Shown: positions 1 through 8,380, counted from the stretch's first letter. The stretch: DNA of 64,000 nucleotides from Streptomyces sp. NBC_01016 (GCF_026341035.1 NZ_JAPEOQ010000001.1:3348001-3412000); one strand, 5' to 3'. A program made the numbers and translations. The notes: generated from the sequence alone by a model not told the origin.

Positions 1-151
1 CGTCGACCATCTCGGTGGCGGCCTTCAGCTTGATGGATCCGGCGAAGTTGAACCCTTCGCACTTGAGGAAGAGCGGCAGGCCGAGGGCCCCCCGCAGATC
101 GACGTACAGCTCTTCCTCGTTGAACTGTGCGGGATCGTCAATGACTGGCAT
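1..151 (-). CDS. sbnA: SbnA-like 2,3-diaminopropionate synthase, N-terminal part (cut by window edge)
   Basis: Only the first 50 residues lie in the window. They contain LKCEGFNFAGSIKLKAA, which matches the start of SbnA: a PLP enzyme of the cysteine-synthase fold that joins O-phospho-L-serine and L-glutamate into N-(1-amino-1-carboxy-2-ethyl)-glutamic acid, first step to L-Dap. The lysine in SIK is the expected PLP Schiff-base residue. The ATG at 151 has a GGAGG-type ribosome site about 11 bases upstream. The gene lies 57 bases after an SbnB-like gene on the same strand, and this pairing is the diagnostic context for Dap synthesis. The call rests on a short fragment plus its neighbour. Confidence 0.8.
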   Translation of the reverse strand, partial: MPVIDDPAQFNEEELYVDLRGALGLPLFLKCEGFNFAGSIKLKAATEMVD

Positions 152-208
152 GACGTGCGCCGCCCCCCTCCTGCATGTGTCCCCCGTGTTCCATGTCCTT
201 CCCGCCCT

Positions 209-1237
209 TCAGCCGTGCCGTCGCAGTTCGTGGAAGAAGCCGTCCACGACGTGCAGGTGGCCGCGCCGGGCCACTTCGTCGTGGACGTACCGCCCGACGG
301 CCAGGTCGAGTACCCCGAGCCCGAACGGCGAGAACACCACCGTCCTGTCGCCCGGGACATCGACACGACCCGTCAGTACGTCGTCGAGCGTGCCGTCGAT
401 GAAGTCCCTTCCTCCGGTGAGTTGTTCGGCCAGGTGCGGTGAGGTGTCCGCCTTGAGGCAGTGCTCGATGTCGTCCACGAAGTTCGCGCTCTCGAGCAGG
501 ATCTCGGGTGCGAGATCGCGCAGCGACACATGCAGCACCAGTGGATGGTGTGCGAACCAGGCCGGGTCGTGGATGTGCGGTTTCGCCGTGACCGTGGCGA
601 AGACCACCAGGTCGCTGGTGCGGATGAGGGATTCGGCGGTCTCGTGCACCGTGATCCGTCCCTTGGTGCCCGCCCGCTCCAGATAGCCGCGGAACCCGGC
701 CGCGCTCTCCGCCGACACGTCGTGCACACCCGTGTCCTCGAACTCCTGGCCGGTCGCCGCGAGATGGGTGTGGATGTGCCGGGCGATCAGTCCGGTGCCG
801 ACGAAGCCGACGCGCCGCGGGCGCGCCCGGCCCCGGCCGAGCCGGTCGGCCGCGAGTGCCGCGGACGACGCCGTGCGTGTCGCGCTGATCACCGAACTCT
901 CCAGGCACGCGTACGGATAGCCGGTGTCCGGGTCGTTGAGGATGAGCACGGCGGAGGCGCGCGGCAGCCCCGAGCGGGTGTTCTCCGGGAAACTGGAGAT
1001 CCACTTGATGCCGTCCGTGCGCAGCGGCCCGCCGAGCGAGGCGGGCAGCGCGATGATCCGTGCGCTCGGTCGGTCAGGGAACCGCAGGAAGTACGAGGGC
1101 GGGTTCACGGTGTCGCCCGTCCCGTGCAGCCGGTACACCGCCTCGATCAGCTCGGCGATCTCCAACTCGTGGCCGGTTACGATCCGTTGGACCTGTTCGC
1201 CGGATATCACGGCGAACCGCGGTGCGGCGGCGGTCAT
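209..1237 (-). CDS. sbnB: SbnB-like 2,3-diaminopropionate biosynthesis dehydrogenase
   Basis: 342 aa, in the ornithine cyclodeaminase/mu-crystallin fold. SbnB oxidatively cleaves the SbnA product with NAD+ to release L-Dap and 2-oxoglutarate. Visible features: substrate loop RTDGIKWISSFPENT (about residues 73-87) with the family lysine, and a Rossmann motif GFVGTGLIA at 144-152. The ATG at 1237 overlaps the stop of the upstream oxygenase (ATGA, 1234-1237), so the two are translationally coupled; a longer reading frame upstream has no family similarity and was not used. With SbnA this makes a complete Dap pathway feeding the adjacent NRPS proteins. Similar pairs serve staphyloferrin B, viomycin-type peptides and dapdiamides. 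Confidence 0.9.
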   Translation of the reverse strand: MTAAAPRFAVISGEQVQRIVTGHELEIAELIEAVYRLHGTGDTVNPPSYFLRFPDRPSARIIALPASLGGPLRTDGIKWISSFPENTRSGLPRASAVLILNDPDTGYPYACLESSVISATRTASSAALAADRLGRGRARPRRVGFVGTGLIARHIHTHLAATGQEFEDTGVHDVSAESAAGFRGYLERAGTKGRITVHETAESLIRTSDLVVFATVTAKPHIHDPAWFAHHPLVLHVSLRDLAPEILLESANFVDDIEHCLKADTSPHLAEQLTGGRDFIDGTLDDVLTGRVDVPGDRTVVFSPFGLGVLDLAVGRYVHDEVARRGHLHVVDGFFHELRRHG

Positions 1238-2232
1238 CCGGTGACCGCCTCGACGGTCGGCTTGCAGTCCGCGAGCCGGACCGGGTCGGCGAGCGCGACG
1301 AGCACCTCGCGCGGCCCGTCGAACGGCTCCCGGCTGTGCGCGGTGCGGATGTTGTCGACGAGCAGCAGGTCGCCCCGCTGCCACCGGGTGCGCAGGGTGT
1401 GCGCCTCGTACACCTCGTTGAGGGTGCGCACGACGTCCTCGTCGAGCGGATCGCCGTTGCCGTACAGGGTGTTGAAGGGCAGCCCGTCGGCCCCGTACTC
1501 GTCGACGAGGTACTCGCGGACCTCCGGCTCCATCGTCCACTGGCTCAGGAACGCGATCTGGTTGAACCAGACCGGGGCGCCGTCGCGCGGATGACGGAGT
1601 ACGGCGCTGCGCCGCTGCCGGGTGCGCAGCGAGCCGTCGTCCTGCCAGGCGAACTCGATGGCGTGGGCGCGGCAGTAGGCCGCGACGGCATCGCGGTCGT
1701 CGGTGCCGAACGCCTCGGCCACCGACGCGCCGAGCTCCTCGTGGTACGTCCGCGTGAGGATCCAGCCCTCCCGCTCGAACCGCTCGGCGAGCGGGGCGGG
1801 CAGTGCGCGCAGGACGGCCCGCGCGTCGGCGAGACCGGTCTCGCCACCGCTCGCGGACGCCTCCAGGCAGGCGAACTGCAGCAGCCCGGGGAACTCCAGG
1901 CAGTAGCTCAACTCATGGTGCATGCACATCGGTTGATTGGGTGGCCACTTGGTGGCGGAGTACACGCCGTCCGGGTACGTGCGGCGCGGCGCGAACGGCT
2001 CGCGGTCGGCCATCAGGGTGTCCGCCGCCTGTTTGAAGACGGCGGCGGTGACGTCCGGGGTCGTGAGGCCGAGGCCGCGCACCATGGCGCAGCCGTGCTC
2101 GGCGACGACGGTGTGCAGTGCCTCGCGGTGCTCGGCGGCCCACCCCTCCGGGTCGCCGGCGCAGTCGGCGTGCACCAGAGGAGGGCCTTCGGTGGACGTG
2201 TCGATGTCTGGGAACGGATTCGAGAGCGGCAT
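1234..2232 (-). CDS. TauD/TfdA-family Fe(II)/2-oxoglutarate oxygenase (SyrP/DdaC-like)
   Basis: 332 aa. The sequence MCMHHELSY supplies the iron facial triad (H105-x-E107), and NIRTAHSREPF near residue 299 supplies the distal histidine followed by the arginine that binds 2-oxoglutarate. A Glu in place of the usual Asp in the triad, within MHHE, is the form seen in SyrP-like enzymes, which hydroxylate amino acids bound to a carrier protein; the dapdiamide oxygenase DdaC (an epoxidase) also sits next to Dap genes. It lies between the adenylation-carrier gene (46 bases upstream) and the Dap genes (4-base overlap), so the likely substrate is an aminoacyl group on one of the two carriers, or free Dap. 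Hydroxylation versus epoxidation cannot be decided from sequence. Confidence 0.8.
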   Translation of the reverse strand: MPLSNPFPDIDTSTEGPPLVHADCAGDPEGWAAEHREALHTVVAEHGCAMVRGLGLTTPDVTAAVFKQAADTLMADREPFAPRRTYPDGVYSATKWPPNQPMCMHHELSYCLEFPGLLQFACLEASASGGETGLADARAVLRALPAPLAERFEREGWILTRTYHEELGASVAEAFGTDDRDAVAAYCRAHAIEFAWQDDGSLRTRQRRSAVLRHPRDGAPVWFNQIAFLSQWTMEPEVREYLVDEYGADGLPFNTLYGNGDPLDEDVVRTLNEVYEAHTLRTRWQRGDLLLVDNIRTAHSREPFDGPREVLVALADPVRLADCKPTVEAVTG

Positions 2233-2278
2233 GCGGGTGCGCTTCCTTTCCGGTGATTCGGATGGCTGTGGTGGTGGT

Positions 2279-4315
2279 TCAGGGGGACCGGTCGAGCAGC
2301 TCGGCCAGGTCCGCGAGAACCGGATGGCGTGTGACGTCCTTGAGGGTGATCGCCCGGTCCAGGGAGATCGCCAGCTTCACGGCGGCCAGTGAGGTACCGC
2401 CCAGGTCGAAGAAGTGGTCGTGCCGGCCGATGTGTTCGGCCGGCACGCCGAGCACATCGGCCCAGAGCACGGCGAGCCGACGCTCGACCTGCGTACGGGG
2501 AGGCTCGGTTCCGCTCGCCAACTGCTCGGCGAGCGCGGTCAGGGCACGGCGGTCGGTCTTGCCGTTGGCGGTCAGCGGCAGCCGCTCGCGCCAGTGCACG
2601 ACCGACGGCACCATGTATGCGGGCAGCGCGGCCGCCACCGGCTTCTTCACGTCCACGGGCCGGGGACCGGTGCAGAACGCCGCCAACTGCGTGCCCCGCA
2701 CCACGACCACCGCCGCCTCGCGGACGCCGTCCACCCGCGTCAGCGCGTTCTCGACCTCACCGATCTCGACGCGGAAGCCGCGGATCTTGACCTGGCCGTC
2801 GCGGCGCCCGAGGAACTCCAGCTTTCCGTCGGGCCGCCAGCGCCCGTGGTCGCCGCTGCGGTACAGGCGCTCGCCGGGCCGGTACGGGTCCTCGGCGAAC
2901 GCCGCCTTCGTGCGCTCCGGATCGTTGACATAACCACGCCCGACGCACACCCCCGAGAAGACGATCTCGCCGGGCGCGCCCAGCGGAACCGGCAGCAGGT
3001 CCTCGTCGACGACGTAGACGCGCACGTTCCTGACCGGCGGCCCGAGCGGTACCCGGTCGCCGTCCGGCGGGCGGTCCATCACCTCGTGGTTGGTGTCGTC
3101 GGACGTCTCCGTGAGGCCGTACGCGTTGACGAGCCTGACCCCGGGCCGCGCCGCGAACCAGCGGCGCACCAGCTCCGCCTTCACGGCCTCCCCGGTGACC
3201 GACACACAGTGCAGGGCGGGGAGGGGACGGGGCCGCAGCGCCAGCTCCGCGAGCACCGCCTCCAGATAGGACGGGACCACCTGCAGCACGTTCACCCGAC
3301 CCCGCTCGACCGTGTCCACGAACCGGGCGACGTCGAGGATCGTGTCCTGCCCGACGACGAGGGTGCGACCGCCGACGACCAGCGCGGACACCAGCTGCCA
3401 CAGCGAGATGTCGAAGCACTGCGGAGCCGTCTGCGCCACCACGTCGTGCGGGCCGATGCCCAGATCCTCGACCTTGGCGAGGACATGGTTGAGGAACCCG
3501 GCGTGCTCGCACAGTGCCCCCTTGGGCTCGCCGGTGGACCCCGAGGTGAAGTACAGATAGGCGAGTTGGTCCGCGTGGACCGGTACGCCCGGGTCGGTGT
3601 CGGGGTGGCCCTCGGCGTACGCGTCCGCCACGGACAGGGTGCCCTCCCGGTCGGCGACGACGAGCCGGCAGTCGGCGCGGGCGAGCATCGTCGCGACGCG
3701 CTCGGCCGGGAAGTGCGGCTCGACCGGCAGATACACCCCGCCGGCCTTGAGGACGCCGAGGACGGCGGCCGCCCAGTCGAGGCCGCGCTCCATGACGACG
3801 GCGACGACCCCCTCGGGCCGCAGGCCGCGCGCGAGCAGGGCCCGACTGACCTGGTTCGCACGGGAGTTGAGCTCGGCGTATGTCCACTGCCGGTACTCGT
3901 CCGCGATGGCCGGCGCGTCCGGGTGGGCGGTCACCCGCTCCTCGAACAACTCGTGCACCCGCCGGTCCGGCAGGGCGCGCGGTGGTCCCGCCAAGTCCTC
4001 CAACTGGTACCGGAGTTCGGCCTCGGACAGCAGGTTCCGGCGTGGCGGTCCGGTCAGCGCGGCCAGGTGGTAGCCCGCGACACGGGCGGCGGCCTCGGCG
4101 TCGAGGGCGTCGGTGCGGTAGCTCAGCCGCAGGCTGCCCTCCTCCGTGACATCTACCCCGAACACCGGGTCATCGGGGTGCAGGGACAGGGCGGCGCGTA
4201 CCCGCACGTGGGCCGCGTCGAGCACCTCATCGGTCACCGACAGGCCGACGGGGAGCGGTACGTCGTGTGTCGCGATACCCGGAGCGGGATTGCGGGCCCA
4301 CTGATAGTCCGTCAT
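2279..4315 (-). CDS. Free-standing NRPS adenylation-carrier (A-PCP) protein
   Basis: 678 aa. Residues 1-100 resemble the tail/linker of a condensation domain, without a catalytic HHxxxDG. The adenylation domain (about 120-595) shows YFTSGSTGEPKG (A3), FDISLWQ (A4, 301-307), NAYGLTETS (A5), YRSGDHGRW (A7), GRRDGQVKIRGFRVE (A8) and LPLTANGK with Lys585 (A10). The carrier domain has FFDLGGTSL with Ser642 as phosphopantetheine site. My alignment to PheA gives specificity residues D-I-W-Q-S-T-A-D-D; acidic residues at 330/331 suit a small basic amino acid, and the operon suggests Dap. The ATG at 4315 overlaps the previous stop (ATGA). No condensation or thioesterase domain is present, so bond formation must occur elsewhere, probably on the 4312-6741 protein. 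Confidence 0.88.
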   Translation of the reverse strand: MTDYQWARNPAPGIATHDVPLPVGLSVTDEVLDAAHVRVRAALSLHPDDPVFGVDVTEEGSLRLSYRTDALDAEAAARVAGYHLAALTGPPRRNLLSEAELRYQLEDLAGPPRALPDRRVHELFEERVTAHPDAPAIADEYRQWTYAELNSRANQVSRALLARGLRPEGVVAVVMERGLDWAAAVLGVLKAGGVYLPVEPHFPAERVATMLARADCRLVVADREGTLSVADAYAEGHPDTDPGVPVHADQLAYLYFTSGSTGEPKGALCEHAGFLNHVLAKVEDLGIGPHDVVAQTAPQCFDISLWQLVSALVVGGRTLVVGQDTILDVARFVDTVERGRVNVLQVVPSYLEAVLAELALRPRPLPALHCVSVTGEAVKAELVRRWFAARPGVRLVNAYGLTETSDDTNHEVMDRPPDGDRVPLGPPVRNVRVYVVDEDLLPVPLGAPGEIVFSGVCVGRGYVNDPERTKAAFAEDPYRPGERLYRSGDHGRWRPDGKLEFLGRRDGQVKIRGFRVEIGEVENALTRVDGVREAAVVVVRGTQLAAFCTGPRPVDVKKPVAAALPAYMVPSVVHWRERLPLTANGKTDRRALTALAEQLASGTEPPRTQVERRLAVLWADVLGVPAEHIGRHDHFFDLGGTSLAAVKLAISLDRAITLKDVTRHPVLADLAELLDRSP

Positions 4316-6741
4316 GACTGCCTCTCCACCGCCGGGTTGCCGCCCCAGTCGGCGCCCGCCGGCATCTGCTCGCCCTTCATCAGGAAGGAGTCGGGCGCGA
4401 GCACGGCGCCGTCGCTCATCTCGACGCCGTAGTGCACCAGCGCGCCCGTGCCGACCGTGCAGCCCGAACCGATCACGATCCGGTCCGACTTGAAGGTGCC
4501 GTCCTCCTGCGAGTGGGCCTGCACCTTGCTGTGCGCGCCGAGCGTGGAGTCGTCGCCGATCGTCGTCAGCGTGCGCTCGGTGATGGAGGCCCCGTCGTCG
4601 AAGACCCGGCGCCCGACCCGCACACCGAGCAACCGCCACACCACGTTCTTGAACGGTGTCCCGTTGAACACCACGAGATGGTTGGACGGCACCTTCCACA
4701 GCCGCTCGTGCCACCGGAAGTACGGGGCGTAGATCGAGCACAACTGGGGTGCGAGCGGCCGGAAGCGGCAGATCAGCCGCTCCACGAGGACGTAGAAGCA
4801 GGTGCTGAACACGAGCGCGAAGACCATCGCCGCACCGATCACCAGGCCGCCCGCGACACCCGCGCCGCCGTACAGGTCGATCGCGCCGAACGCGACGACC
4901 GACAGCGCGAACCAGTGCAGCCACCGCACGCACAGGAACAGGCCCATCGTGCGCAGGTTGTAGCGGTTCTTCGCGGCCAGCCTGCGCCGGAACTCGGCGC
5001 CCTGCTTGAAGTGGTCGAAGCGGCTGTCGCGCTCCACCGTGCGCGGGATCTCGAACGGCGGTGAGCCGAGCAGGCCGACATTCGAACGGACCTCGCCGTC
5101 GAGCGGCACCATCACCTTCGTGGCGAGCAGCACGTTCTCGCCGGTGCGGCCGCCCGCCGGGTAGGCGATGTGGTTGCCGAGGAAGCTGTGCGCCCCGATC
5201 GTCGCGCGGCTGACCCGGAACGAGGTCGCCGAGAACTCCGCGTTCATGATCGAGAGCCCGTCGGCGACCATCGTGCCGCTGCCGACCGTCGCCAGGTACG
5301 GCGTCTCGTGCTGCACCTCCGTACCGAAGTTCGAGCCCGTCTGCTCCACGTGCGAGAGGTCGTACCCGAGGGACTGCAGATAGCCGACGATGTACGAGCT
5401 GTCACCGCACAGCCACTTGAAGAACTTGATGTTGGTCAGCCGTGCGACGGTGCGCTGCACGCCGTACCGGAAGCCGTACAGCGGATACGTGCGGTCCGGC
5501 CGCACCAGTGGCGCCAGTGCGCGCGGCAGCCACGCCACGGTCGCGAAGCCGAACCCGATGAACGCCAGGTACCCGATGAGGGACACGCCGAGCGCCTCGC
5601 CGTAGAAGGCCGGCGAGCCCAGATCCTGCGAGCCGGGATCCAACAGCACATCGAGCGTGGGCAGCTCCGTCAGCGCGAGATAGCTGCCTCCGACCGCGAG
5701 CGGCGTGTACACGAGGAGCACGTGCGCGAGGCCCGCGAGCGCGAAGCCGGCGCGCCGCGGCGCGGACGGGCGGGCCGGTGGTACGCGGACGTAGTCGACG
5801 TCGGTCGGCTGCGCGGGAGAGCCGTGCCAGTGCTCGCCCGCCGGTACCGCCGCGCCGTCGTACAGGGCGGAGGCATGGCCGAGTTGGGCGCCGTCGCCCA
5901 GCACCGTGCCGATGTCGAGGACGGTCTTCTCGCCGACGAAGACGTCACGGCCGAGGGTCACGGGGCCGGTGCGGATGCGTCCCGCGATCGCCCGATACCC
6001 CAGGAAATGGGCCTCTTTACGGACGACGGTGTCCGCGCCGATCGTCAACAGGTCGGTACAGACCGGCACGACACGGGACAGGATCGTCACGTTCGGGCCG
6101 ATGCGCGCGCCCAGGAGTCGCAGGTACTGCACGTACAGCGGGCTGCCGACGAACAGGATCATGGGGTTGGCGTGCAGCAGCGCCTTCACCGTCCAGAAGC
6201 GGAGGTAGGCGAGGCTCCACACCGGGAACTCGGTCTCCCGCCAACGGCCCACGAGCAGCCACTTCGCCGCGATGGGCAGCAGGCAAGCGCCCGCGAACAG
6301 GGCGCCGCCGAAGAGCGCGGAGCGCGTGTACACCTCGACGACACCACTGCCCGTCGAGACCCACTCGTAGCCACGGCCGGCGGCCACCCCCGCGAGTGCG
6401 CAGTACGCGACGAACACCAGGAACTGCAGTGCCCCGCAGAGCAGATAGCGGGGTGTGCTGCCGGGCTCGGGCGGCGGCGGTGGTGGCTTCGGTGGTGACT
6501 TCGTGGCCAGCGGGGCGGCGTCGATCGCCGCGGCCAGCGAACGGATCGTCGGATACCCGTAGACGTCCCGCATGGACACCGACGGCAGGTCCTCCCGTTT
6601 CCGTACCCGCGCACAGAAGTGAGCCATCACGAGGGAGTTGGCGCATAAATCGTCGAAGAAATGGCTTTCTGGTGGGACATGCTCCACCCGGACGACACCC
6701 GCCAGGACTTCGGCGAGAACGTGCTCCGTGCCTTGTGCCAC
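4312..6741 (-). CDS. Carrier-domain plus membrane beta-helix protein resembling the C-terminal half of Pls
   Basis: 809 aa, GTG start with GAGGAG seven bases upstream. Residues 1-80 are a carrier domain (FFDDLCANSL, Ser36). After a proline-rich linker (81-93) come six predicted membrane helices in three pairs, each pair followed by a left-handed beta-helix (hexapeptide repeat) block; the last block ends near the C-terminus. This is the layout of the carrier plus three condensation-like domains of poly-epsilon-lysine synthetase (Pls), which link amino acids iteratively at the membrane. Here the adenylation domain is on a separate protein that has its own carrier, so the synthetase is split and has two carriers. 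Codon 32 is TTA (6646-6648), implying bldA-dependent translation. First gene of the operon; the promoter should lie in 6742-6900. Confidence 0.82.
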   Translation of the reverse strand: MAQGTEHVLAEVLAGVVRVEHVPPESHFFDDLCANSLVMAHFCARVRKREDLPSVSMRDVYGYPTIRSLAAAIDAAPLATKSPPKPPPPPPEPGSTPRYLLCGALQFLVFVAYCALAGVAAGRGYEWVSTGSGVVEVYTRSALFGGALFAGACLLPIAAKWLLVGRWRETEFPVWSLAYLRFWTVKALLHANPMILFVGSPLYVQYLRLLGARIGPNVTILSRVVPVCTDLLTIGADTVVRKEAHFLGYRAIAGRIRTGPVTLGRDVFVGEKTVLDIGTVLGDGAQLGHASALYDGAAVPAGEHWHGSPAQPTDVDYVRVPPARPSAPRRAGFALAGLAHVLLVYTPLAVGGSYLALTELPTLDVLLDPGSQDLGSPAFYGEALGVSLIGYLAFIGFGFATVAWLPRALAPLVRPDRTYPLYGFRYGVQRTVARLTNIKFFKWLCGDSSYIVGYLQSLGYDLSHVEQTGSNFGTEVQHETPYLATVGSGTMVADGLSIMNAEFSATSFRVSRATIGAHSFLGNHIAYPAGGRTGENVLLATKVMVPLDGEVRSNVGLLGSPPFEIPRTVERDSRFDHFKQGAEFRRRLAAKNRYNLRTMGLFLCVRWLHWFALSVVAFGAIDLYGGAGVAGGLVIGAAMVFALVFSTCFYVLVERLICRFRPLAPQLCSIYAPYFRWHERLWKVPSNHLVVFNGTPFKNVVWRLLGVRVGRRVFDDGASITERTLTTIGDDSTLGAHSKVQAHSQEDGTFKSDRIVIGSGCTVGTGALVHYGVEMSDGAVLAPDSFLMKGEQMPAGADWGGNPAVERQS
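6646..6648 (-). promoter_or_regulatory. TTA (bldA-dependent) leucine codon
   Basis: Codon 32 of the 809-aa protein is TTA, in GAC GAT TTA TGC GCC AAC TCC. In Streptomyces TTA is read only by the bldA tRNA, which ties translation to development and secondary metabolism. I found no other in-frame TTA in a real gene of this window on a manual scan. Its place in the first gene of an overlapping operon would gate the whole pathway. Confidence 0.85.
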
Positions 6742-6804
6742 AACAGCTCCTCATGAATGGTTGATGTTGTTTCCGTTGCATGGGAAAGGCGCGTCACAAT
6801 GGCT

Positions 6805-6833
6805 GTGATCCGCGTGGAAAGCACACGGATCAC
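6805..6833. promoter_or_regulatory. Near-perfect inverted repeat upstream of the Dap/Pls-like operon, candidate operator
   Basis: GTGATCCGCGTG and CACACGGATCAC form 12-bp arms (11 of 12 paired) around GAAAG. It sits 64-92 bases upstream of the GTG start at 6741, where a regulator of the operon would bind. It could also form an RNA stem. No regulator gene is adjacent within the window. Confidence 0.5.
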
Positions 6834-7184
6834 GGGCAGCACGCAGTGAACGGGCACGGCCCGTGACCCCCCGTATCCCCCTTGTCGCAGGCGCTCTGCA
6901 GACCCCCCGAGGAGCGCACCGCATTCAATCCCGATTCTTTCGGGAATTTCATGAACGGTTCAAGCGGGCGTCAGGGATTGGCGATTTTCCATAATCTGTT
7001 CCTGACGCGCTCATGTCGGTCTCCCGATCATTTCGTGCGGCTCGCCGGGCGACTCATCAAAGAGACGGTTCAATTACTTCCCGTGGTTCCACGGTGAAGA
7101 CAGAACCGATCGATTGTCGAGGACGAGGAGCCCCGACCGGGGGCCGCGCCGGTACCGGGGATGGGTGCCGCGGCCTGCGACGGA

Positions 7185-7196
7185 TACCTTTGAGAC
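7185..7196 (+). promoter_or_regulatory. Leaderless -10 box for yihY-like gene
   Basis: TACCTT at 7185-7190 matches TANNNT and ends exactly 6 bases before the GTG start at 7197. No ribosome-binding site precedes the start, so transcription probably begins at or next to the start codon. Confidence 0.45.
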
Positions 7197-8357
7197 GTGC
7201 AGCCAGCAAGTGAATCCCCCCAGGAAGTGACGTCCGGACGCCTCCATCGGGCTCGCGTCCTCTATCAGAACGTCTCCAAGCGCAGGACTGCCTGGCTGCT
7301 CCTGAAGGACACCGTCAACTCGTGCATGGAGTACCGCATCCTGGGCCTCGCGGCCGAGGCGGCGTTCTTCACGCTCCTGTCGGTGCCGCCGCTGCTGCTG
7401 TCCCTGGTGGGTCTGCTGGCGTACGTCGACACCTGGACCGGCGCCGACACCATCGCGGGCGTCCGCGACAACATCCTGGAGGCCTCCCGCACGGTCCTCA
7501 CCGACCAGGGCGTGAAGGAGATCGCAGAACCGATTTTGGACGACGTCATCAAGGGCGGCAGGCCCGACGTCATCTCCATCGGCTTCCTGCTCTCGCTCTG
7601 GTCGGGCTCGCGCGCGGTGTCGACGTTCGTGGACACGGTGACCGTGATGTACGGACTCGACGGCGTGCGCGGCATCGTGAAGACGCGGCTGCTCGCCTTT
7701 CTGCTCTTCCTGGTGGGGCTCGTCGTCGGCGCGATAGCGCTGCCGCTGATGATCGCGGGTCCGGACGCGGTGATCGGGCTCGTGCCCTGGTCCCAGTCCC
7801 TCGTCCAGATCTTCTACTGGCCCGTGGTCCTGGTGCTGTCCATCGCGTTCCTGACGACTCTGTACCACGTGTCCGTGCCGGTGCGCTCGCCGTGGATCGA
7901 GGACGTGCCGGGGGCCCTCGTGGCGCTGGCGATGTGGATTCCCGGCAGCTTCCTGCTGCGGCTCTACCTCACCAACACCATCGAGGGCCCGACCATCTAC
8001 GGCTCCCTCGCCGCACCGGTCGCCGTGCTGCTGTGGATCGGTGTCTCGGCGTTCGCGGTGCTCGTCGGCGCCGCGGTGAACGCCGCGATCGACCGCGTGT
8101 GGCCGTCGGTCGCGACGGCGGCGGCGCGCGCCGCGAACGAGCGGGTGCGCAGGGCGGCCGCCACCGAGCAGTTGGCCCGGGCGGCCGCGCTGGGCTTCCC
8201 CGACGACGACGAGGAGCTGGACGACGGCGACGACCCGGGCATGCCGTCCGAGTTCCCGGAGCGCTGGTCGAAGTTCCTGCCCCCGGAGGACGTCACGTCC
8301 CGCCTGCGCACGCACGTCCGGAAGAACGGTGACGGGTCGGAGGACGAGGAGGACTGA
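7197..8357 (+). CDS. YihY/virulence factor BrkB-family membrane protein
   Basis: 386 aa, GTG start with no Shine-Dalgarno but a TANNNT box 6 bases upstream. An N-terminal cytoplasmic segment is followed by five or six hydrophobic segments typical of YihY/BrkB (AAEAAFFTLLSVPPLLLSL, FLLSLWSGSRAV, LAFLLFLVGLVVGAIALP, FYWPVVLVLSIAFLTTLY, AAPVAVLLWIGVSAFAVLVGA). The family is inner-membrane and of unsettled function; the old RNase BN assignment has been withdrawn. The C-terminal 80 residues are a charged tail rich in Asp and Glu (DDDEELDDGDD). Stands alone and divergent from the biosynthetic operon; no functional link is evident. Confidence 0.88.
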   Translation: MQPASESPQEVTSGRLHRARVLYQNVSKRRTAWLLLKDTVNSCMEYRILGLAAEAAFFTLLSVPPLLLSLVGLLAYVDTWTGADTIAGVRDNILEASRTVLTDQGVKEIAEPILDDVIKGGRPDVISIGFLLSLWSGSRAVSTFVDTVTVMYGLDGVRGIVKTRLLAFLLFLVGLVVGAIALPLMIAGPDAVIGLVPWSQSLVQIFYWPVVLVLSIAFLTTLYHVSVPVRSPWIEDVPGALVALAMWIPGSFLLRLYLTNTIEGPTIYGSLAAPVAVLLWIGVSAFAVLVGAAVNAAIDRVWPSVATAAARAANERVRRAAATEQLARAAALGFPDDDEELDDGDDPGMPSEFPERWSKFLPPEDVTSRLRTHVRKNGDGSEDEED

Positions 8358-8380
8358 CGCCGCCGGGCGGCACCGGCCGG

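Larger units (their letters stand above)
6742..7196. other. 455-base divergent intergenic region
   Basis: Lies between the synthetase operon (minus) and yihY (plus); I see no convincing gene. It is less GC-rich than its surroundings. It holds the inverted repeat at 6805-6833, a small hairpin at 6850-6864 (ACGGGC/GCCCGT, 3-base loop), a 6-bp hairpin at 6929-6945 (TCCCGA/TCGGGA) and an 8-bp inverted repeat at 6968-6975 / 7001-7008 (GCGTCAGG/CCTGACGC) around an AT-rich spacer. The last two could be a terminator-like or regulatory structure. The end next to yihY carries a TACCTT box. Confidence 0.6.

Noticed and set aside
1238..1540. Longer start for the SbnB-like protein (443 residues)
   Set aside because: The extension overlaps the oxygenase gene and is low complexity; the ATG at 1237 gives the family length.
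2414..4432. 672-codon open frame on the plus strand
   Set aside because: It is antisense to the A-PCP gene, has the His/Arg/Val-rich composition of GC-bias shadow frames and no recognisable domain. The same holds for the other long antisense frames.
4316..4933. Longer start for the A-PCP protein (884 residues)
   Set aside because: The extra 206 residues overlap the 809-aa gene in another frame, are arginine-rich and match nothing. The ATG at 4315 forms the normal ATGA overlap.
1..6741. Assigning the product as poly-diaminopropionate
   Set aside because: The gene set supports a Dap-containing product but the oxygenase and second carrier argue against a plain homopolymer, and no product can be read from sequence.
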